DNA from: Lutibacter sp.
Lineage (GTDB): Bacteria > Bacteroidota > Bacteroidia > Flavobacteriales > Flavobacteriaceae
Assembly: GCF_021647475.1 (NCBI RefSeq)
Contig: NZ_JAKIUR010000011.1
Location: forward strand, 1-64,000
DNA length: 64,000 nucleotides
Direction: 5' to 3'
The first letter of the stretch is position 1, and the number at the start of each line of letters is the position of its first letter. Positions 44,801-52,304 of this stretch are shown here, in pieces. The translations under genes and the position numbers were made by a program. The notes beneath the pieces were generated by a model. The model was not told where the DNA came from and searched no databases. It was given only the letters and a program-made list of their open reading frames with translations.

Positions 44801-45352
44801 AGAAAAAATAGTTACATCATCATCACAAGCTGCATTAATATTTTTATTTCCTTCTAAAGAAAATACTTCTTTTAACTCAGAAATTGGTCTTGCTTTATCT
44901 GCATCTTTACAATAGTATGATTCAAATAATTGGATAAAAATCCACTGTGTCCATTTATAATAATTTGGATCCGAAGTACGTATTTCTCTAGACCAATCGA
45001 ATGAAAATCCAATTTTATCTAACTGCCTTCTGTATGTTTTTATATTTGCTTCGGTAGTAATTGCAGGATGTTGCCCTGTTTGAATTGCGTATTGCTCAGC
45101 AGGCAATCCAAAAGAATCATAACCCTGAGGATGCATTACATTAAATCCTTTATGCCTTTTATATCTAGCATAAATATCGGAAGCTATATAACCTAACGGA
45201 TGCCCCACATGTAATCCTGCTCCAGAAGGATATGGAAACATATCTAACACATAAAACTTTGGTTTATCTGATTTATTTTCTGCTTTAAAAGTTTGATTTT
45301 TTGCCCAATACTTTTGCCAATCTGCTTCTATTTTTCTAAAGTTGTATTCCAT
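41873..45352 (-). CDS. leuS: Leucyl-tRNA synthetase with three in-frame repeat-derived insertions
   Basis: Class I LeuRS charging tRNA-Leu, 1159 aa instead of roughly 930-960 usual in the group. It has HIGH-type GAGLHVGHPLGYIASD (44-59), editing-domain motif TTRPDTIFG (441-449), GTGAVMAVPCGDERDYAFA, NTMPGWAGSS and KMSKS (934-938). All core motifs are intact. Three extra segments break the family pattern: residues about 291-436 (DUF559 nuclease domain with repeat-encoded edges), about 683-692 (TLSEVEGS) and about 897-924 (repeat-encoded, just before KMSKS). The frame stays open throughout, so a 1159-residue protein should be made. Confidence 0.96.
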   Translation of the reverse strand: MEYNFRKIEADWQKYWAKNQTFKAENKSDKPKFYVLDMFPYPSGAGLHVGHPLGYIASDIYARYKRHKGFNVMHPQGYDSFGLPAEQYAIQTGQHPAITTEANIKTYRRQLDKIGFSFDWSREIRTSDPNYYKWTQWIFIQLFESYYCKDADKARPISELKEVFSLEGNKNINAACDDDVTIFSAEDWNNYSEEEKQKILLKYRLTFLSETQVNWCPQLGTVLANDEIVNGVSERGGYPVIRKKMMQWSMRITAYAQRLLDGLDKIDWPQPLKDSQTYWIGRSEGAMVSFPILPFPKGEENSSQEFGYMTGRNNSHLLLEKAKEMRANPTEAEAVLWASLKSKKLDCKFRQQHLIDDFIVDFVCLSKKIIIEVDGKIHDTQVEKDAERTKILENLGYKVLRFKNEEALGDLNKVLLEIKEELEKAPLSIGEGPGERIDVFTTRPDTIFGVSFMTLAPEHELVTKITTSAQKDKVEAYVKATSKRSELERMADVKTISGVFTGAYALHPFTGKKIPIWIGDYVLAGYGTGAVMAVPCGDERDYAFAKHFGLDIPNIFENVDISTEAFIDKGTTVIANSDFLNGLSYKKAMKRVIFEIEQKGFGYGKINYRLRDAVFSRQRYWGEPFPVYYKNGLPQMIDSKYLPIVLPKVEKYLPTEDGKPPLGNATVWAWDVNKNEVVSNELVTLSEVEGSHQDNGIYPLELNTMPGWAGSSSYFNRYMDANNPDEFVSKEAVNYWRDVDLYIGGSEHATGHLLYSRFWQKFLFDKGILPVDEYAKKLINQGMITGTSAFAYRWEYNNHEDDKTKKIIFVSKPTMDKIIAERSTIEKAGKEVKIDPTELLRQTEISKSKETNIWSNFTPIHVDVSLVNSSDELDIEGFKKWRPEFKNAEFIGENGKILSPTLSKGKGVNSENKVLPFGEDLGGDKYIVGREVEKMSKSKYNVVNPDAICEEYGADSLRLFEMFLGPLEQSKPWKTSGISGVFSFLKKLWKLYIVNNEFSVSDEEPTKEELKTLHKTIKKVEEDIENFSFNTSVSTFMIAVNELTALKCNKRVILEPLAIIIEPYAPHISEELWRKLGHTESISKVDFPIFNATYLVESSKEYPISFNGKMRFKMELPLDMSKEQIEKAVMAHKKTQAQLQGRTPKKVIVVPGKIVNIVG
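42581..42664 (-). mobile_element. Short palindromic element in leuS, nuclease-less form
   Basis: About 84 bp encoding residues 897-924 (ILSPTLSKGKG ... FGEDLGGD). On the plus strand, CCTCCTAAATCCTCCCCAAA at one end and CCTTTGGAAAGGGTTGGAG at the other form an imperfect inverted repeat of the same sort as the edges of the DUF559 insertion. LeuRS relatives, as I know them, pass directly from ENGK to YIVGREVEKMSKS. Confidence 0.75.
43277..43306 (-). repeat. REP-family fragment translated inside leuS
   Basis: The plus-strand sequence GAGACCCTTCAACTTCGCTC followed by AGGGTGAC is the common flavobacterial intergenic repeat type (GTCACCCTGAGC...GAAGGGTCTC). Here it encodes TLSEVEGS in the loop before PLELNTMPGWAGSS. 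Confidence 0.75.
44045..44482 (-). mobile_element. DUF559 nuclease-bearing palindromic element inserted in leuS
   Basis: About 438 bp in frame, residues 291-436. Edges encode PILPFPKGEEN and PLSIGEGPGER from repeat sequences (CTTCCCCAAAGGGGAAG on one side, CCTCTCCTATGGAAAGGGGAG on the other). Between them is a full DUF559 domain: MTGRNNSHLLLEKAKEMRAN, LRxxxTEAE-type TEAEAVLWASL, KFRQQHLIDDFIVDF, IIIEVDGKIHD, DAERTKILENLGYKVLRF. Likely active-site residues are Asp361, Glu372 and Asp374. The gene is inserted between GRSEGAMVSF and DVFTTRPDT, the entry strand of the editing domain. Confidence 0.85.
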
Positions 45353-45442
45353 TAGTTACGCTCCATTTTTAAAAGTGCAAAGTTACACTTATTCTATAAA
45401 ATTATAAAGTATCTTTTTTAAGATAAAATTCGATTTAATTTG

Positions 45443-45450
45443 TAAATTTG
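45443..45450 (+). promoter_or_regulatory. -7 box of the patatin gene
   Basis: TAAATTTG matches TAnnTTTG, 28 bp before the start codon. Confidence 0.5.
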
Positions 45451-45478
45451 AGTAATTCTTAAATTTTGAACAAAAAAA

Positions 45479-46249
45479 ATGGCGAAAAAAATTGGATTAG
45501 TACTTTCAGGTGGTGGTGTTAGAGGTATTTCGCATATCGGGTTTATTCAATTTTTATTAGAAAATAATATTATACCAACTAGAGTATCCGGAACAAGTGC
45601 AGGTGCATTGGTTGCTGCATTGTATGCTTATGGTTATTCCCCAAAAGAGATGTTGGCTTTTTTTCATAAAACTCCATTGCTGAAATTTTCCTTATACGCC
45701 AAAAATAAACCTGGTATTATGGATAGTGATAAATATATTTTATTTTTTAGGAAATATTTTATAAATGATTCTTTTGAAAGTTTAAAATATCCTTTAACAG
45801 TTACTGCAACCAACTTGCTAACAGGAAGGTTAGATTATTTTGATAAAGGAGAACTTGTAAAACCTTTAATTGCATCTTCAGCTTTACCTCCAGTTTTTTC
45901 ACCTATGGAAATTAACGGAAGCATGTATTCTGATGGTGGTATATTAAATAATTTTCCTATTGAACCTTTAAAAAAAGATTGTGATATTATATTAGGCAGC
46001 TTTGTAAACCCTGTTGAAGTTATTGATAAAACAGAGATTAACACTTCTTTAAAATTATTGTATAGAATTTATCATATTGGCTTAGATGCTAATAATATTC
46101 AAAAATTTGAACTTTGCAACTATGTTTTTTCTCCTCCTGAAATTAATAAAATTGGAGTTTTAGATGCAAAACATATTGATAAAGCGTATGAAATAGGATA
46201 TGAATATGCTAAAAGTGAAAAGGATAAAATTTTAGCATCTTTAAATTAA
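45479..46249 (+). CDS. Patatin-like phospholipase, stand-alone domain
   Basis: A 256-aa cytoplasmic patatin: oxyanion motif LSGGGVRGISH (10-20), nucleophile Ser in SGTSAGALVAALYAYGY, and the catalytic Asp in YSDGGILNNFP. It lacks a signal peptide and barrel, unlike the patatin at 9307. Acyl hydrolase of unknown substrate. Divergent from leuS, with its own -7 box. Confidence 0.9.
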   Translation: MAKKIGLVLSGGGVRGISHIGFIQFLLENNIIPTRVSGTSAGALVAALYAYGYSPKEMLAFFHKTPLLKFSLYAKNKPGIMDSDKYILFFRKYFINDSFESLKYPLTVTATNLLTGRLDYFDKGELVKPLIASSALPPVFSPMEINGSMYSDGGILNNFPIEPLKKDCDIILGSFVNPVEVIDKTEINTSLKLLYRIYHIGLDANNIQKFELCNYVFSPPEINKIGVLDAKHIDKAYEIGYEYAKSEKDKILASLN

Positions 46250-46347
46250 ACTATCCTTTTTTTTAGTATTCTATTTAGTCAAAACTTACTATTTGTAACT
46301 TCATATTTTGTACTTTTCCGCCTTCAAATAATTTAAACAATTTTAAA

Positions 46348-47259
46348 TTGAAAAATACTTACAAAGCTCATTTAGCCTTATTAGGAGCAAATATTATTTA
46401 TGGTGCAAATCATTTGATTGCCAAAGGAATAATGCCTGCCAAAATTGGACCTTCAGCTTTTGTTTTTCTAAGAATTTTTGGTGCTGGTATATTATTTTGG
46501 GTTATTAGAATTTATATTAAAGAGAAAATTGATAAAAAAGATTACATAAAATTTGCTGTTGGTGGCTTATTTGGAGTTGCCACAAATCAGTTATTGTTTT
46601 TTCACGGACTTAATTTAACCTCTCCTATTGATGCTTCTATAATTATTACAGCAGTACCTGTTTTAGTATTAGTTTTTAGTGCTTTTATGCTAAAAGAAAA
46701 AATAACAAATAATAAAATTATTGGAATAATAATTGGTGGTATTGGAGCTTTTTTATTAATCTGGTATGGTAAAAAATCAGGTGGAACAAGTTCTACTTTA
46801 GGAAATATTTTTGTGTTTATAAATGCTTGTTCTTATGCTTTTTATTTAGTTTATGTAAAACCTTTAATGAAAAAATACAATCCAATTACTGTAATAAGCT
46901 GGGTGTTTTTATTCGGTTTTATTTTTATGTTCCCCATAGGAATAAACGATGTTTTAACCACCAATTTTGCTGCATTTACACTAAACACCTATTTAATTGT
47001 TGCTTTTGTGGTAATTTGTACTACATTTTTAACTTATTTATTTAATATTTATGCATTATCTAAAGTTTCACCATCGGTAAACGGAAGCTATATTTATTTG
47101 CAACCCGTTTTAAGTTTTATTTTTGTGGGTATTTATGCATTTGGTTTTGGGCATACAGAATATGCGAACGACATAAATTTACTAAAAATAATAAGCTGTT
47201 TGTTAGTAATAGTTGGTGTTTATATGATTAGCAAAACTCCTAAAACCAAGCTAGTTTAG
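46348..47259 (+). CDS. EamA/DMT-family transporter
   Basis: A 303-aa ten-helix transporter with two EamA repeats (LLGANIIYGANHLIAKGIMPAKIGPSAFVFLR and GNIFVFINACSYAFYLVYVKPLMKKYNP). The start is a TTG in AAATTGAAAAATACTTAC; no ATG lies close enough to keep helix 1. Its stop overlaps the convergent PanE-like gene by 9 nt. Substrate unknown. Confidence 0.85.
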   Translation: MKNTYKAHLALLGANIIYGANHLIAKGIMPAKIGPSAFVFLRIFGAGILFWVIRIYIKEKIDKKDYIKFAVGGLFGVATNQLLFFHGLNLTSPIDASIIITAVPVLVLVFSAFMLKEKITNNKIIGIIIGGIGAFLLIWYGKKSGGTSSTLGNIFVFINACSYAFYLVYVKPLMKKYNPITVISWVFLFGFIFMFPIGINDVLTTNFAAFTLNTYLIVAFVVICTTFLTYLFNIYALSKVSPSVNGSYIYLQPVLSFIFVGIYAFGFGHTEYANDINLLKIISCLLVIVGVYMISKTPKTKLV

Positions 47260-48180
47260 GTTTCTTGCTGAATTTTCTTGAGGCAATAGTGTTTGGTAAA
47301 TCAGTTCATTTATTGGAGTTTTTATCTTTAGCTTTTTTCCTTGATTGACCACGTACCCATTAAAATTTTCTAATTCACTTGGCTTATTTCCCATAACATC
47401 ACGTTGCATAGAAGCCGTAGTTTTTGGATCTAATTTGTCATAAATTTTAAATGTTTTATCAATATCTATTTTAGATAAGTTGATATTTTTTACATTGGCA
47501 ATTTTCACAATTTCTTTTGCAGTTTTTAACATCAAATTTCTTAAATACGTTGAAGTTCTTAATACTCCAATAGGTGTTCTGGTTAAAGCGGCTAACCCAC
47601 TAAAAGTGGCAATAAATAAGAATTTTTTCCAAATAGCTAATTGAATATCAGTTGCAATTTCATTTTTAAACTGAGCTTCATCAAACGTTTGTTTAATTTT
47701 TTTAACTCGATTTGTTTTTTCATTTGAAATTTCTCCAAAAATAATTTCAGGCTCATATTCAAAATGATTTATAATTCCGGGAGATTTAATTTTACTTACT
47801 ATTCTACATAAACCCGCCAACACATTTTCAGCATTTAAAACAGCAAGTAATTTATCCACATTATCGGCTCCATTTTGTAATGGAAGCACTAAGGTGTTTT
47901 TTGAAATAATTGGTTTTATTTGACGTGCAACGTCTTCAATTTGCCAAGATTTTATCCCTAAAATAATTAAATCGGGTTTAGTTTTAATTTCTTTTAACGA
48001 ATTAGTAGCTTTTGGAAAAACAGTAAAATTGCCATTAATACTTTTAATTTGAAGTCCGTTTTTTTTAATTGCCTCTAGGTGTTTACCTCTAGCAATAAAG
48101 GTTACTTTATTACCTGATTTGGTCAATTTCGCTCCAAAATAACCACCAACTCCTCCGGCTCCAAAAACAACAATATTCAT
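47251..48180 (-). CDS. 2-dehydropantoate 2-reductase family protein
   Basis: A 309-aa NAD(P)H-dependent reductase of the PanE family: Rossmann start MNIVVFGAGGVGGYFGAKL, NGADN in VLPLQNGADNVDKLL, the catalytic Lys region AIWKKFLFIATFSGLAALTR, and a C-terminal SMQRDVMGNKPSELENFNGYVV. It probably reduces ketopantoate in the pantothenate/CoA pathway, though the family has paralogues with other keto-acid substrates. I prefer the ATG at 48180 to an upstream TTG at 48198. Confidence 0.88.
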   Translation of the reverse strand: MNIVVFGAGGVGGYFGAKLTKSGNKVTFIARGKHLEAIKKNGLQIKSINGNFTVFPKATNSLKEIKTKPDLIILGIKSWQIEDVARQIKPIISKNTLVLPLQNGADNVDKLLAVLNAENVLAGLCRIVSKIKSPGIINHFEYEPEIIFGEISNEKTNRVKKIKQTFDEAQFKNEIATDIQLAIWKKFLFIATFSGLAALTRTPIGVLRTSTYLRNLMLKTAKEIVKIANVKNINLSKIDIDKTFKIYDKLDPKTTASMQRDVMGNKPSELENFNGYVVNQGKKLKIKTPINELIYQTLLPQENSARNLN

Positions 48181-48256
48181 ATCCTCTATTTTTATCAAAA
48201 ATAAAGAAATCCCTTAAGTTCTAATAAAAAGAAAGCTTAAAAAATAAAATTAGGTT

Positions 48257-48370
48257 TTAGCATTTACAATCTGGACCACAATCTCCTTTTTTATTCGATT
48301 TAAAAAGGTATTTTTTGACTAGAAATCCAACAGCAAATGCTAATACTATATATGTTATAATTTCTTGCAT
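48257..48370 (-). CDS. FeoB-associated Cys-rich membrane protein
   Basis: A 37-aa protein with one transmembrane helix (MQEIITYIVLAFAVGFLVKKY) and a Cys-rich tail KGDCGPDCKC, matching the small FeoB-associated family. Its ATG overlaps the feoB stop codon (TAATG), so it is coupled to feoB. It may bind or hand over ferrous iron; role unproven. Confidence 0.85.
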   Translation of the reverse strand: MQEIITYIVLAFAVGFLVKKYLFKSNKKGDCGPDCKC

Positions 48371-50481
48371 TAGTTTAAAAATGAAAAGGTTAAAACTGAA
48401 ATAATATATGCTAAAGTACTCATTCCTATTAATTGTAAAATTGGCCATTTCCAACTTTTAGTTTCCCGTTTAACAATAGCTAAAGTTGCCATACATTGCA
48501 TCGCCAAGGCATAAAATATTAATAAAGACATCCCCGTAGCAAAATTAAAGCGTTTTTTACCTGTTTGTTGATTAATTTCACTAGCCATTCTTTGTTTTAT
48601 AGTACTTGTATTGTTATTATCACTTTCAACATTATAGATAGTAGCAAGTGCACCAACAAAAACTTCTCTAGCTGCAAAAGAACTGATTAAAGCAATTCCT
48701 ATTTTCCAATCATATCCCATGGGTTTAATAACTGGTTCAATGGTTTTTCCCATCATTCCAATATATGAATTCTCTAATTTGTAAGATGCTATTTTTTTAT
48801 GTAATTCTTTTTTTGAAATGTTTATATTTTTATTCTGATTTGAAACAATTTCTTTTGCATTTTTAAAATTAGTTGATCCATTAGATGCTAAAAACCACAA
48901 TACAATTGAAATTGCTAAAATTATACTTCCTGCACCTGTTATAAATGCTTTTACTTTTTCAACAACGGTGTAAAATATATTTTTAACAGAAGGCAATTTG
49001 TAGTTAGGCATTTCAATTGCAAACAAAGATTTATGCTTGATTTTTAATACATAATTTAACAAAATTGCAGATAAAATTGCAGCGGTAAAACCTAATAAAT
49101 ACAATCCCATTAAGGTTAATCCTTGTAAATTAAAAATACCTAACACATGTTTTTGTGGAATTATTATTGAAATCAATATGGCATAAACTGGTAAACGAGC
49201 CGAACAAGTTGTAAATGGAACTACTAATATTGTAATTAAACGTTCTCTCCAATTACTAATATTTCTAGATGCCATAATAGCTGGTATAGCACATGCTGTT
49301 CCTGAAATTAATGGAATAATGCTTTTACCTCCCATTCCAAAACGACGCATAATTTTATCCATTAAAAAAACTACTCGGCTCATATAGCCAGTTTCTTCTA
49401 GAATAGAAATAAAAGCAAACAAAATAGTAATTTGTGGAATAAAAATTAAAACACCTCCAACACCTGGTATAATACCTTCTGTTATTAAACTAGTTAAAGT
49501 TCCTGCTGGTAAGTTATTTTTAACTAAAACTTTTAAGTCCACAAACATTTTATCAATAAAATCCATTGGTAACGTTGCCCAAGAAAAAATAGATTGAAAA
49601 ATAAGAAATAACACTAAAGCGAAAAATACATATCCAAATACTTTATGGGTTAAAATTTTATCTAATTTGCTACGTAAATCAGTAGCTTTAGATTTATCTA
49701 CCAAATATGTCTTTTTTAAAATTTCATTTATTTTTTGATACCTATAAATCGTTTCTTTATGCTGATATCTTTTTATTTGCTCTTTGTTCTCAGTAAATTT
49801 TTTAATTTTTGTTTGCTCTGCTTTATTTAAAAAATTACAATGTTGTTGCTGTGTTATAAGTAGCCAAGATTTATACAAAGAAAAATCTGAAAAAATGTTT
49901 TCTACTTCTTTAAAAAAATCAGCATCAATTTTATCAGAAATATTAGCAATTGGGGTGGTATCCCAGTTTTTATAATTTAAAATTTCTTTTTTAAGATTAT
50001 CAATTCCTAATTTTTTTCGAGCACTTATTAAAATAATTTCTGATTTTAATTCATCTTTTAATTTATCAATATCAATTGAAATACCTTTGCGTTGCATTTG
50101 GTCTTTCATATTAATGACTAAAAGAGTCGGAATTTTTAAATCCTTAATTTGAGAAAATAATAATAAATTTCGTTTTAGATTTTCTACCTCGGCAACTACA
50201 ACCACTACATCTGGGAAAGAAGAATTATTTTTATTTAATAAGGTGTCTAAAACTATGGTTTCATCTAAAGTTGAAGGATTTATACTGTAAGTTCCTGGTA
50301 AATCAATAACTTCAGCTGTAAGTTCTTCTGAAATTTTACATTTACCTAATTTTTTATCAACGGTTATTCCTGGGTAATTTCCTACTTTTTGATTTAATCC
50401 TGTTAGCTGATTAAATAAAGAAGTTTTTCCTGTATTTGGATTTCCAACTAAGGCTAGTTTAACAACTTTATTTTTTTTCAT
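48370..50481 (-). CDS. feoB: Ferrous iron transporter FeoB, full length
   Basis: A 703-aa protein with G domain (G1 GNPNTGKTS near residue 14, G3 DLPGTYS, NMKDQ as G4), helical spacer, and membrane permease with Gate motifs (SILEETGYMSRVVFLMDKIMRRFGMGGKS, GTACAIPAIMAS, TTCSARLPVYAI). This copy is unbroken, in contrast to the split feoB at 15125-17314. Order feoA-feoB-Cys-rich gene on the minus strand. It is probably the main ferrous iron importer. Confidence 0.95.
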   Translation of the reverse strand: MKKNKVVKLALVGNPNTGKTSLFNQLTGLNQKVGNYPGITVDKKLGKCKISEELTAEVIDLPGTYSINPSTLDETIVLDTLLNKNNSSFPDVVVVVAEVENLKRNLLLFSQIKDLKIPTLLVINMKDQMQRKGISIDIDKLKDELKSEIILISARKKLGIDNLKKEILNYKNWDTTPIANISDKIDADFFKEVENIFSDFSLYKSWLLITQQQHCNFLNKAEQTKIKKFTENKEQIKRYQHKETIYRYQKINEILKKTYLVDKSKATDLRSKLDKILTHKVFGYVFFALVLFLIFQSIFSWATLPMDFIDKMFVDLKVLVKNNLPAGTLTSLITEGIIPGVGGVLIFIPQITILFAFISILEETGYMSRVVFLMDKIMRRFGMGGKSIIPLISGTACAIPAIMASRNISNWRERLITILVVPFTTCSARLPVYAILISIIIPQKHVLGIFNLQGLTLMGLYLLGFTAAILSAILLNYVLKIKHKSLFAIEMPNYKLPSVKNIFYTVVEKVKAFITGAGSIILAISIVLWFLASNGSTNFKNAKEIVSNQNKNINISKKELHKKIASYKLENSYIGMMGKTIEPVIKPMGYDWKIGIALISSFAAREVFVGALATIYNVESDNNNTSTIKQRMASEINQQTGKKRFNFATGMSLLIFYALAMQCMATLAIVKRETKSWKWPILQLIGMSTLAYIISVLTFSFLN

Positions 50482-50709
50482 TTACAGCCTTATAATATTA
50501 ATTTTTTCAGCAGTTTCAATTCTAATAGCTAAATAACTTCCGTTAACTTTTATATATAAAGGATCTTTAAAAGGAGCAACTTGTAATAACTCAACTTCTT
50601 GTCCGGGCAAACAACCCATTTCAAGTAACTTTAATGGTATAGCATTTAAAGAAAAATCTTCAATAATTCCACATTCTCCAATCTTCAAATCTGCTATAGT
50701 ACTTCCCAT
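50482..50709 (-). CDS. feoA: FeoA protein
   Basis: A 75-aa SH3-like cytoplasmic protein (TIADLKIGECGIIEDF ... PLKLLEMGCLPGQEVELLQVAP) that supports FeoB. It directly abuts feoB and is first in the operon. Confidence 0.93.
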   Translation of the reverse strand: MGSTIADLKIGECGIIEDFSLNAIPLKLLEMGCLPGQEVELLQVAPFKDPLYIKVNGSYLAIRIETAEKINIIRL

Positions 50710-50734
50710 TATTTATAATAATTCTTAATAATGG

Positions 50735-50742
50735 CAAATATA
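50735..50742 (-). promoter_or_regulatory. -7 box of the feoAB operon
   Basis: CAAATATA on the plus strand reads TATATTTG on the coding strand, an exact TAnnTTTG match 26 bp from the feoA start. Confidence 0.6.
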
Positions 50743-50747
50743 ATAAA

Positions 50748-50780
50748 TTAGAATCATTCTAAACAATGATAAATATCATT
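50748..50780. promoter_or_regulatory. Two palindromic operators upstream of feoA
   Basis: TTAGAATCATTCTAA (50748-50762), a perfect 15-bp palindrome, shares TTAGA/TCTAA half-sites with the operator of the dtxR gene at 13391. The adjacent AATGATA-AA-TATCATT (50765-50780) resembles Fur-type sites. Both lie just upstream of the -7 box. Confidence 0.65.
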
Positions 50781-50784
50781 AAAA

Positions 50785-51456
50785 CTATTGTTGTGTTTTT
50801 AATAATTTTATATCTGAAATCAACCTATTCATGTCGTTTAAATCAGTACCATCATAGAATCCTCTAATTTGTTTATTTTTATCGACCAGTACAAAATTTT
50901 CGGTATGAATAAAATCTTGTAATCCGCCATCGCCTTGGTCAGTTACCACAAAATAACTTTTTCGAGCCAAATTATAAATTTCTTTTTTATTACCAGTGGT
51001 AACATTCCATTTTGAATCTATTACTCCTTTTTGAATGGCATAATCTTTTAAAACCGAAACGCTATCAATTACAGGAGTTACCGATAAAGATAAAAATTTT
51101 ACATCATCATCTTTTAAAAATACTTGTTGTATTTTTTCCATGTTGCTAGTCATTATAGGGCAAATGGTTTTACAACGCGTAAAAAAGAAATCAGCCACAT
51201 AAATTTTATTTTCATAATCTTTTTGAGTTATGGTATCTCCATTTTGATTAATAAGTTTAAAATCTGCAACTTTATGATTGCGATGAATGTGCCATAAACT
51301 TTCATCCACTAATTTTGGGTTAACATCCGCAGGATTGTAAATAGGTAATTTTTTTTTAGGTGTTAAAACAGCATAAATGGCATAAATCATTCCAACAGAT
51401 AATAACGCCATTAAAGCCAATGTTGGAATTGATTTTTTAAAAAATTTTAAATCCAT
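50785..51456 (-). CDS. SCO1/SenC family copper-handling protein
   Basis: A 223-aa protein with an N-terminal membrane anchor (IPTLALMALLSVGMIYAIYAVL) and a thioredoxin-like domain in the periplasm. Copper-binding CxxxC is in FTRCKTICPIM, with the conserved distal His in FIHTENFVLVD. SCO proteins load copper into the CuA site of cytochrome oxidase, consistent with ctaA also in the window. Monocistronic. Confidence 0.92.
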   Translation of the reverse strand: MDLKFFKKSIPTLALMALLSVGMIYAIYAVLTPKKKLPIYNPADVNPKLVDESLWHIHRNHKVADFKLINQNGDTITQKDYENKIYVADFFFTRCKTICPIMTSNMEKIQQVFLKDDDVKFLSLSVTPVIDSVSVLKDYAIQKGVIDSKWNVTTGNKKEIYNLARKSYFVVTDQGDGGLQDFIHTENFVLVDKNKQIRGFYDGTDLNDMNRLISDIKLLKTQQ

Positions 51457-51731
51457 GATTTTTTAATTAGACCACAAATTTAGTATTATTAGTTAAAATG
51501 TTAGAATTAAATATTGGAATTAGCTATAAAATTAAAAATAAACTCTTTACTCCAATGCAATTAGAGTGGAGGAAATTAATTTAGCAAAATTAAAACAGAA
51601 TACTAGACGTAGTATATTGTTTTAAACCGTCATTACAAACTTTAGTGAAGTAATCTTTTTAAAGTGTACACAATTTTACTCTATAAAAGTTTAAGGACAA
51701 AAACAAAATGTTTAACTTTAAATTTTAAAAA

Positions 51732-51887
51732 ATGAAAAATTTAGAAAATTATGGTGTTCTAGAAATGAATGCGAATGAAATTAAGGAAACTAATGGGGGG
51801 TTTATTTGGATAGAACTTTGGGGAGGTATTAATTTTGTTAATATGTCTGGGCAATTGGGTGGTGATGGTATAACCTATGAATCATAA
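51732..51887 (+). CDS. Double-glycine leader peptide precursor (bacteriocin/RiPP-like)
   Basis: A 51-aa ORF. The leader MKNLENYGVLEMNAN then EIKETNGG fits the Bacteroidota double-glycine leader type, with cleavage expected after Gly23 by a peptidase-containing ABC transporter. The predicted 28-aa core is FIWIELWGG, INFVNMSG, QLGGDGITYES: hydrophobic, Gly-rich, two Trp, no Cys. No processing transporter lies in the window. A perfect hairpin terminator follows the stop by 7 nt, supporting it as a separate transcript. Function as bacteriocin or signal is inferred from the leader only. Confidence 0.8.
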   Translation: MKNLENYGVLEMNANEIKETNGGFIWIELWGGINFVNMSGQLGGDGITYES

Positions 51888-51894
51888 ACTATTG

Positions 51895-51935
51895 AAAAAG
51901 TACTAATTTTAACATTGTTAAAATTAGTACTTTTT
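51895..51935 (+). terminator. Perfect 19-bp hairpin terminator of the GG-leader peptide gene
   Basis: AAAAAGTACTAATTTTAAC and its exact complement with a 3-nt loop, ending in a T run. It lies between the peptide gene and the small membrane protein gene. Confidence 0.85.
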
Positions 51936-51969
51936 ATAATGATTATTTTAAAAATAAAATAAATAAACT

Positions 51970-52149
51970 ATGAATAGAAATGATAAATGGTATAATGATA
52001 AAATGCTATTAACGCAATTGATTATTATCCCTCCAATATTTTTTTATGGTCTTTACTATACAAACACTTTTCCTTCGCATCAAAAAAAAATAATTACAAT
52101 CTCATTTATAATTATTTTAATATTAATAGTAAGCTATTTTATTTTTTAA
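51970..52149 (+). CDS. 59-aa two-helix membrane protein, possible immunity partner
   Basis: A hydrophilic start (MNRNDKWYNDKM), a first hydrophobic stretch (LLTQLIIIPPIFFYGLYY), a short polar loop (TNTFPSHQKK) and a second helix (IITISFIIILILIVSYFIF). I do not recognise a family. It is 82 bp downstream of the GG-leader peptide on the same strand, separated by the hairpin. Small membrane proteins beside such peptides are often immunity proteins, so that is a hypothesis only. Confidence 0.6.
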   Translation: MNRNDKWYNDKMLLTQLIIIPPIFFYGLYYTNTFPSHQKKIITISFIIILILIVSYFIF

Positions 52150-52268
52150 AGAAAGTAACTCCCCAAAATTTTATAATGCTTTTACTGGAAAAACTCTATC
52201 TATTCTAAAACTTTGTTAAATAATCTAATTACTTAATTTATCTGCTTTTACAACTGTATTTAAAAACG

Positions 52269-52276
52269 TACATTTG
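52269..52276 (+). promoter_or_regulatory. -7 box of rseP
   Basis: TACATTTG, exact TAnnTTTG, 28 bp before the rseP start. Confidence 0.55.
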
Positions 52277-52304
52277 TGCGATTTTAGTAATTTGAATAAC
52301 ATTT

